DNA of 20,640 bases from Microbacteriaceae bacterium (GTDB lineage: Bacteria; Actinomycetota; Actinomycetes; Actinomycetales; Microbacteriaceae), in NCBI GenBank assembly GCA_016463265.1, contig JAEMRP010000001.1:5993-26632 (forward strand). The letters are read 5' to 3'. The notes beneath the pieces were generated by a model. It was given only the letters and a program-made list of their open reading frames with translations, had not been told where the DNA came from and ran no database searches. Numbering within the stretch: the first letter of the stretch is position 1; each line of letters begins with the position of its first letter. Positions 15,384-20,640 of the stretch are shown here, piece after piece. The position numbers and the translations under genes are program-made.

Positions 15384-16244
15384 TCACGGCGCGGGCGGCG
15401 CTACGAAGAAGATCGGCAGCCACTCGGGATGGTGTGCATAGACGAGCACGAGAAAAACGACAACGTCAAAAAGCAGATGCACAGTGATTATGTACCACAC
15501 CGAGCGGCTCTTCTCGAAAATCCAGCCCTGAATCAAGGCGAAGGGCAGCGTGAGGGCTGGGCCCCACGACCGGTATCCCAGTTCCCATAAAAACGAGACG
15601 AAAACGATTGCCTGCAACACGTTCGCCGTCCAGAACGGGAAGTGGCGGCGCAACAGGGCGAAGACGATGCAGATGAAGAAGAGTTCGTCCCAAATTCCCA
15701 CGAATCCCACGCCAACGAACAGGCGGGCGATTTCGCTGGGCGTTTCGACCGCCGGCCAGTTCTGGTAACTCCCCGAGGTGATGAAATACACCGGCAGGAT
15801 GAGGTAGCCGAGCACGAGAACAGCGCCCAGCCACGCCCACTCGCCCCGCGACCACGGTTCACCTGGTCGGCCCGGGAACCGCACAACGTGATCGCGAAAA
15901 ACCCAACGGCTCATCACATAGGGAAAAACCACACAGAGCGTCAGAACAGAGCCCATCAGTGCGATGTTGCTCCACTCGAGGTTCGCCTCAATCGAGATAA
16001 AGCTGATGGCCACGAGGGGCACCGCAATGAGCGACAGGTCTCGTCCAAGAGCGCGGTTGTTCGTGAATGCGATTACCAAACCGATGGCGAGGGCCGCGTA
16101 CCCAATTCCCATGAACACGGGTATTCCCCGAGTTACGAAGAGCGCGGGAGCCGCCATAGCAATCAGAGTCGCAGCGACGAGCGCGCCACCGCCAAGGCTC
16201 TGCGGAGGGTTAATGTTCACTCCCCGCAGAATAACATCGCCCAA
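15384..16244 (-). CDS. Divergent CPBP-family (CAAX protease / Abi-like) membrane protein
   Basis: 286 residues, about eight hydrophobic segments. The C-terminal half has the layout of the CPBP family, but the motifs are altered. Motif 1, usually EExxxR, reads DELFFI in VGIWDELFFICIVFAL. Motif 2, usually FxxxH, reads FLWELGYRSW without the histidine. Motif 3 keeps HLLFD (HxxxD). Proteolytic activity is therefore doubtful. The start is uncertain: TTG at 16244 gives the longest product, GTG at 16220 is preceded by GGGGA but with almost no spacing. It lies 6 bp downstream of the cupin gene. Confidence 0.68.
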   Translation of the reverse strand: MGDVILRGVNINPPQSLGGGALVAATLIAMAAPALFVTRGIPVFMGIGYAALAIGLVIAFTNNRALGRDLSLIAVPLVAISFISIEANLEWSNIALMGSVLTLCVVFPYVMSRWVFRDHVVRFPGRPGEPWSRGEWAWLGAVLVLGYLILPVYFITSGSYQNWPAVETPSEIARLFVGVGFVGIWDELFFICIVFALLRRHFPFWTANVLQAIVFVSFLWELGYRSWGPALTLPFALIQGWIFEKSRSVWYIITVHLLFDVVVFLVLVYAHHPEWLPIFFVAPPAP

Positions 16245-16250
16245 TCGGCG

Positions 16251-16613
16251 TTAGGCCGAATAGACGACGTAGACCTTGCGAAGCTTCTCGTGGACCGTCC
16301 ACACGCCTTTCCAGCCAATCGGGAAATAGGCGGTGTCGCCAGCGGTGAGAGTAACGGGCTCGCCGCCGTCCTCTTCCACCGTCATGCGGCCAAACACTAC
16401 CGTGATGACCTCACCGGTGTCGGTGAATTCCCAACGCGACGTTCCGGGCTCGGATTCCCACGATCCCGACCACACGCCGTGGTCACTGTCCGCAAGATAG
16501 GACTTGTCGCGAACCACAATGTCGCCATTGATGGGGGTCGCCATCCGCGGGGCGAGAAGGGTTTCGGTGTAGTCGTCTGAATTGAGTTCGTCGGCACGAA
16601 AAACTGTTGTCAT
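16251..16613 (-). CDS. Small cupin-domain protein (cupin_3 / DUF861 type)
   Basis: 120 residues, a single beta-barrel domain. The pattern SRWEFTDTGEVITVVFGRMTVEED, then VTLTAGDTAYFPIGWKGVWTVHEKLRKVYVVY, is typical of the cupin_3 family. In that family the first metal-binding histidines are often replaced, as here, so metal-dependent catalysis cannot be assumed. ATG at 16613 with GGTGA about 7 bases upstream. It is probably the first gene of a three-gene run with the CPBP-like and UbiA-like genes. The role is unknown. Confidence 0.8.
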   Translation of the reverse strand: MTTVFRADELNSDDYTETLLAPRMATPINGDIVVRDKSYLADSDHGVWSGSWESEPGTSRWEFTDTGEVITVVFGRMTVEEDGGEPVTLTAGDTAYFPIGWKGVWTVHEKLRKVYVVYSA

Positions 16614-16691
16614 GGTTGTTCACCGTTCGTTGAATCGGGGGATGGTTTAGCCAAGCCTAGTCCGAATAGTGTTCTGCGAACAGAGTTGAAA

Positions 16692-18500
16692 TTACGCGAG
16701 AGAGTCGCGCCACGCACGGTGCAGAGTTGCAAAACGACCGGAGCCTTTGAGAAGCTCTGCCGTCGGACCGTCCTCGACAATCCGGCCGCCGTCGATGACC
16801 AGAACTCGATCAGCGATTGCGACCGTTGACAGGCGATGGGCGATGATAATCGCCGTTCGGTCCTTCAAAAGTTTCTGAAGTGCGCTTTGGATCAGACGCT
16901 CGCTGGGGATGTCGAGTGACGCGGTTGCCTCGTCGAGAATCAAGACCCGAGGATTGGCGATAAACGCTCGGCAGAACGACACCAATTGTCTCTGTCCGGC
17001 CGAGATTCGACTGCCTCGCTTGTTGACGTCCGTGTCATAACCGTCGGGAAGTGCCGTGATGAAATCGTGCGCACCGACGGCCCGTGCCGCCGCCATCACC
17101 TCGTCGTCGGTTGCGTCGGTCTTGCCCAGTCGAATGTTGTCGGCGATGCTTCCCGAGAACAGATAGGCCTCTTGAGTGACGAGTGTGACGGCTCGTCGGA
17201 AATCGACATCGCCGATTGTGGTCAGGTTGCGTCCGTCGAGCGTCATAACACCATCGGTCGGATCGTAAAAACGAGCGATGAGCTTGGCGAGCGTTGATTT
17301 GCCCGCGCCAGTCGCTCCAACCAGCGCGACAGTTTGTCCCCCGGCAATCGACAACGAGAACTTCGGCAAAACCGGGTTTCCCGCGGAATAGGCGAAGGCC
17401 ACGTCGGTCGCCACGATGTCGCCTCGGCTGGCCTCGAAAGGCGCTGGGTTCGCTGGCTCGACGACCGAGGGTCGTTCTTCGAGAAAACCCGAAATCTTTT
17501 CCAGCGCGGAGGACGCGGATTGGAACGAGTTGTAAAACATGGCGAGGTCTTCGATGGGGCCGAAGAATCGTCGTGTGTATAAAACGACCGCAAGAAGAGC
17601 CCCGACCTCAAGCGTTCCGTCGATCACGCGGAAGGATCCAAACAACAGGACCGCGGCGACCGTGAGCGTCCCGATGACTTTGAGTGCCGGGTCGTAGATC
17701 CCGAAAACATGGATTGTGCGCCGGGTCGCCTCGCGATAGTCCTCGACCTTGGCGGCGTATGCTGCGCGGTCGACAGGTTCCCGTCGGAACGACTTGACGG
17801 CTCGAATTCCGGCCATGCTCTCGACAAACTGAATAATGAGCCGCGTGGAATAGATGCGCGATGCTCGGAATTCGCGGCGAGACGCATTCGAGAACCACCA
17901 CGTGACGGCGACGATGGGAATCAACGCGACAGCAAGCGCAACCCCGCTCGGCGGGTCGATTGACACGAGCGCGACGGCGGTGAACACGAGGAACAGCAGC
18001 CCAGCGACGAGGTTGCTCAATCCACCGCTGAGCAGTTCGCCGAGAGTGTCGATGTCGCTCGTCTGACGGGCGATGATTCGGCCCGATGTGTACCGCTCGT
18101 GGAATTCGAGGCTGAGTCTTTGCGTGTGTTCAAAGATTCGTCGACGCAGTTCGCCGAGAATGTCCTGACTGATTGCGATTGACCAGCGCGTATACGCCGC
18201 AAGAAATCCCGCTGCACTGATTCCGGTGGCTAGGAACGCCACCACGATGGTAAGAATCGGCGCGAAGTTGCCGTCGTCGACCGCCGCGGGCAATCCGATG
18301 TCGATTCCCCACGCAATCAACAGAGGACCCGCGACCTGGGCGGCTGTGCTGGCAACAATCATGATGGCGGTCCACCCGAACCGCACGCGATGCGGCCTCA
18401 CCAGCACCCGCAAGAGCGCGATGGATCGGACGCGAATCGCCTTGTTTTCCCGCGTGGTGAAATCTTGACGGTCTTCACCCGCAACTCCGGTCGTGCTCAT
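16692..18500 (-). CDS. ABC exporter half-transporter, consensus-Walker-B subunit
   Basis: 602 residues from ATG at 18500; the frame is open further upstream but that part lies inside the preceding gene in another frame. Six membrane helices (about 40-310) form the type IV exporter domain. The ATPase domain has Walker A GATGAGKS (395-402), Q443 (TQEAYLF), Walker B VLILDE with catalytic E524, and switch H555. The signature is ISAGQ (499-503) instead of LSGGQ. Together with the partner this gives a heterodimer with one degenerate ATP site. It overlaps the upstream partner gene by 26 bp. The substrate is unknown; drugs or lipids are typical for the family. Confidence 0.9.
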   Translation of the reverse strand: MSTTGVAGEDRQDFTTRENKAIRVRSIALLRVLVRPHRVRFGWTAIMIVASTAAQVAGPLLIAWGIDIGLPAAVDDGNFAPILTIVVAFLATGISAAGFLAAYTRWSIAISQDILGELRRRIFEHTQRLSLEFHERYTSGRIIARQTSDIDTLGELLSGGLSNLVAGLLFLVFTAVALVSIDPPSGVALAVALIPIVAVTWWFSNASRREFRASRIYSTRLIIQFVESMAGIRAVKSFRREPVDRAAYAAKVEDYREATRRTIHVFGIYDPALKVIGTLTVAAVLLFGSFRVIDGTLEVGALLAVVLYTRRFFGPIEDLAMFYNSFQSASSALEKISGFLEERPSVVEPANPAPFEASRGDIVATDVAFAYSAGNPVLPKFSLSIAGGQTVALVGATGAGKSTLAKLIARFYDPTDGVMTLDGRNLTTIGDVDFRRAVTLVTQEAYLFSGSIADNIRLGKTDATDDEVMAAARAVGAHDFITALPDGYDTDVNKRGSRISAGQRQLVSFCRAFIANPRVLILDEATASLDIPSERLIQSALQKLLKDRTAIIIAHRLSTVAIADRVLVIDGGRIVEDGPTAELLKGSGRFATLHRAWRDSLA

Positions 18501-20322
18501 GAGATACCCCCTCGTCATCGACGTCGATGGGCTCGTCTGACAGTGACGAAATGAGATGGCGATACGTCGCGGACGTCGCCAACAGTTCGGAGTGGGTGCC
18601 GACCGCCGCGATGCGCCCGTTGTCCAAGAGGGCGACCCGATCAGCAAGCATGACGGTCGACGGTCGATGGGCGACCACGAGCGCCGTCGTCGTCGAAAGC
18701 ACCTTTCGCAGGGCGGCTTCGACCCGCGCTTCCGTTTCGACATCGAGGGCCGACAACGGGTCGTCGAGGACCAGCACCTCCGGTGCCGCGGCAATTGCGC
18801 GCGCGAGGGCGAGTCGCTGCCTCTGTCCACCCGAGAGGCTCAATCCCTGTTCGCCGATCATCGTGTCCACGCCGTCCGGCAGGTCGTAGACAAACTCGGC
18901 CTCTGCGATCGACAACGCCTGTGCCAACACCGCGTCAGACTCGGACGCGGGAGCGTCAACGAGGTCGTGTCGCCCCAACAACACATTGTTGCGAACGGTG
19001 TCTGAGAACAACGTTGCGTCCTCGAACGCCATCGCGATCCGTGTTCGCAGGGTGTCCAGACTTAGATCACGGACATCAACTCTGTCCAACAGGATTCGGC
19101 CCCCCGTGACGTCGTACAGTCGGGCCGGCAACGCCGTCAGGACCGTTTTGCCGCTGCCCGTTGCTCCGACCACCGCCATCGTTTCACCGGGCAGGATCTC
19201 GAGGGATACGCCATTGAGCACGTCCCGCACATCGCCATCGCCGCCCTCGTGTCGATAGTGAACATCCTCGAACACCAACGAACCGGCCGACGTCTTAGGA
19301 ACTATGGGTGCAGCAGGGCTCGTGATGGTGTTGTCGCGATCAAAGATGTCGAAGATTCGGTCGAGGCCACTCTGCGCTTCGAGGGTCAGGGCCAACAAGT
19401 ACCCGACCGATTCGATCGGTCCAGCGAGCACGGCCGCGGTGGCAAAGAAGGCAAAGAGTTGACCGGTGGTCAGGTCGCCCTGGCTCGCGAGCCACACGCC
19501 GACGAGCAAGCAGGCCGCCAATGCAAAATCGGGAATCCACTCCAGCCAAAAACCGAGCGTCGCTCGCGCGTTGCCTTTGGCGACCTCGAGGTTTCGCCCG
19601 TGTGTTGCGCGTTCCGCGAACCTCGACAGCGAGTCATTACCGCGACCGAACGAACGCAACACGCGAATCCCGTGAACCGATTCTTCGACCGACGTCGCGA
19701 CGTCGCCCCACTGGTCCTGAGCGGCTCTCGACAATCCAGTGAATCGATTCCGAAAACGAGACCCAAACACGAACATCGGAATCGAGCAAATCAGAAAGAG
19801 AATCGCGAGGATCGGACTCCACGTGAAGAGGATTGCAATGCCGAGCACGATGGCGATCGAGTTTCCCACCAGCATCACCGCACCGTAAGACAGCCAGCGT
19901 CGCATGAGGCCGACGTCGGTGTGGGCGCGCGACAACAACTGGCCGCTCTGCCACTTGTCATGGAACGCGACGGGCAAGTTTTGCAGGTGGTCGTAAATCG
20001 CGTTGCGGATTCGTGAATCGATTCGGGTTCCTGGCGTGAGAACCGCGACTCGTCTCAGGTAGATAAACAGTGCCTCGAACAGCCCGAGCAGTGCGATGAG
20101 ACCAACCGCCGGCCACACGAGTGTCGGGTCATCACCGCGCAGAGGACCGTCGACGAGAGCCTCGAGGGCGATCGGGATCCCCAGCGCCAACGCACTCGAA
20201 ATGAGCGAAATGGCCATCCCCGCAATCAGCCCGTAAACGTCTCGACCGGCGAAGGGCAGAATCCGCGCGAGTCCGCGAATCGCCCCGGCTGGGGGCGTGG
20301 ATTCGGCGTCGACTGTTGGCAT
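18475..20322 (-). CDS. ABC exporter half-transporter, degenerate-Walker-B subunit
   Basis: 615 residues from ATG at 20322; TTG three codons upstream is possible. The membrane domain (about 28-315) is followed by an ATPase domain with Walker A GATGSGKT (386-393), canonical signature LSGGQ (496-500) and switch H552. The catalytic glutamate after Walker B is aspartate (VLVLDDP, D521), and the Q-loop glutamine is glutamate (AFEDATLF, E434). Heterodimeric exporters such as TM287/288 and BmrCD show this asymmetry. The C-terminus is acidic and ends HEHDRSCG. There is no clear Shine-Dalgarno sequence, so a very short leader is possible. Confidence 0.9.
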   Translation of the reverse strand: MPTVDAESTPPAGAIRGLARILPFAGRDVYGLIAGMAISLISSALALGIPIALEALVDGPLRGDDPTLVWPAVGLIALLGLFEALFIYLRRVAVLTPGTRIDSRIRNAIYDHLQNLPVAFHDKWQSGQLLSRAHTDVGLMRRWLSYGAVMLVGNSIAIVLGIAILFTWSPILAILFLICSIPMFVFGSRFRNRFTGLSRAAQDQWGDVATSVEESVHGIRVLRSFGRGNDSLSRFAERATHGRNLEVAKGNARATLGFWLEWIPDFALAACLLVGVWLASQGDLTTGQLFAFFATAAVLAGPIESVGYLLALTLEAQSGLDRIFDIFDRDNTITSPAAPIVPKTSAGSLVFEDVHYRHEGGDGDVRDVLNGVSLEILPGETMAVVGATGSGKTVLTALPARLYDVTGGRILLDRVDVRDLSLDTLRTRIAMAFEDATLFSDTVRNNVLLGRHDLVDAPASESDAVLAQALSIAEAEFVYDLPDGVDTMIGEQGLSLSGGQRQRLALARAIAAAPEVLVLDDPLSALDVETEARVEAALRKVLSTTTALVVAHRPSTVMLADRVALLDNGRIAAVGTHSELLATSATYRHLISSLSDEPIDVDDEGVSHEHDRSCG

Positions 20323-20359
20323 GATTATCAATTCAGTCTATGCATGGCAGAATTGCGCC

Positions 20360-20640
20360 GTGACGGAAAAAGAACTCCTCGACCTGTGGAATCGGGCTCG
20401 GACCCATCTCGTGGTCGCTCAATTGGCGCCGACGTTTCTGCTCATCACCACCGTCGGTCTGGTTCCTGCCATTCGCGACACAGGAACGTTTGCGGTCTTG
20501 GCCACCCTTGGAATCTTGCTTGCGTCCGGAATTCTTGGTGCACTCGTTGAGTTTGCGGCTGCACACGAAGCCCAGGCTGTTGCGCGCGACCTTGCCGGAA
20601 TCGCGAAGCCCAGCCACACGTCGCTCACCATCATTCGATT
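20360..20640 (+). CDS. Partial membrane protein, cut by the window end
   Basis: From GTG at 20360 a frame stays open to the last base: 93 codons plus two bases, no stop. After a short N-terminus (TEKELLDLWNRARTHLV) come two hydrophobic segments, about residues 18-42 and 47-66, the second ending in GALVEFAAAHEAQAVARDL. I do not recognise the family. It is divergent from the ABC exporter pair with only 37 bp between starts. Confidence 0.65.
   Translation, partial: MTEKELLDLWNRARTHLVVAQLAPTFLLITTVGLVPAIRDTGTFAVLATLGILLASGILGALVEFAAAHEAQAVARDLAGIAKPSHTSLTIIR

Noticed and set aside
15642..16580. Plus-strand open frame (about 312 codons) opposite the CPBP-like and cupin genes
   Set aside because: Highly charged, low-similarity composition; the opposite strand carries coherent membrane and cupin proteins.
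16670..16682. TGTTC-TGC-GAACA palindrome between the ABC pair and the cupin gene, considered as an SOS box
   Set aside because: Actinobacterial LexA boxes have GAAC-N4-GTTC; here the half-sites are in the opposite order with a 3-base centre. It may be a weak hairpin or unknown operator.
18501..18830. N-terminal extension of the downstream ABC subunit by 110 codons
   Set aside because: This stretch is Arg/Ser/Pro-rich and lies within the coding part of the upstream ABC ATPase domain; the ATG at 18500 starts a normal exporter N-terminus.

Overview
The window looks like a chromosomal segment of a free-living, moderately GC-rich actinobacterium, probably close to the Microbacteriaceae. The reasons are frequent GTG and TTG starts, tightly overlapping operons, a sortase-E-type LAxTG surface protein, and a tRNA-Lys without an encoded CCA. 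Assignments rest on reading translated sequence against remembered families; no database search was possible.

Layout. (1) 85-1670: a conserved helical protein of unknown function (minus) and a divergent four-histidine cytochrome-b-like membrane protein (plus). (2) 1893-8535, minus strand: one compact operon potD-potB-potC-potA, then a PuuB-like FAD oxidoreductase, then patD (gamma-aminobutyraldehyde dehydrogenase). Joints are overlaps or gaps of at most 2 bases. It imports a polyamine-like compound, oxidises an amine to an aldehyde, and oxidises the aldehyde to an acid. (3) 8780-12024, plus strand and divergent from potD: a GT1 glycosyltransferase, a kinase strongly resembling actinobacterial glucosamine kinase (GlcNK), and a stand-alone two-SIS-domain protein resembling the isomerase half of GlmS. 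The kinase and SIS protein together suggest glucosamine -> glucosamine-6-P -> fructose-6-P + ammonia. (4) 12026-12256, minus strand: a decayed remnant of an RlmB/TrmH rRNA methyltransferase gene with in-frame stops. It begins one base after the SIS stop codon and is followed by tRNA-Lys(UUU) and a strong terminator. This marks the right-hand breakpoint of a rearrangement or insertion. (5) 12458-14020: a secreted, wall-anchored beta-propeller with eight repeats. (6) 14141-16613: a GNAT acetyltransferase, and on the other strand a probable cupin / CPBP-like / UbiA-like operon. (7) 16692-20322: two overlapping ABC exporter half-transporters with one consensus and one degenerate ATP site. (8) 20360-end: the start of a membrane protein cut by the window edge.

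The most notable unit is the pair of divergent operons in (2) and (3), which share a 244-bp control region and abut a broken housekeeping gene. Amine uptake and oxidation next to amino-sugar phosphorylation and deamination, plus a glycosyltransferase lacking the usual catalytic histidine, suggests an acquired module for a glycosylated or amino-sugar-linked amine. The parts are supported by sequence; the combined function is inference.
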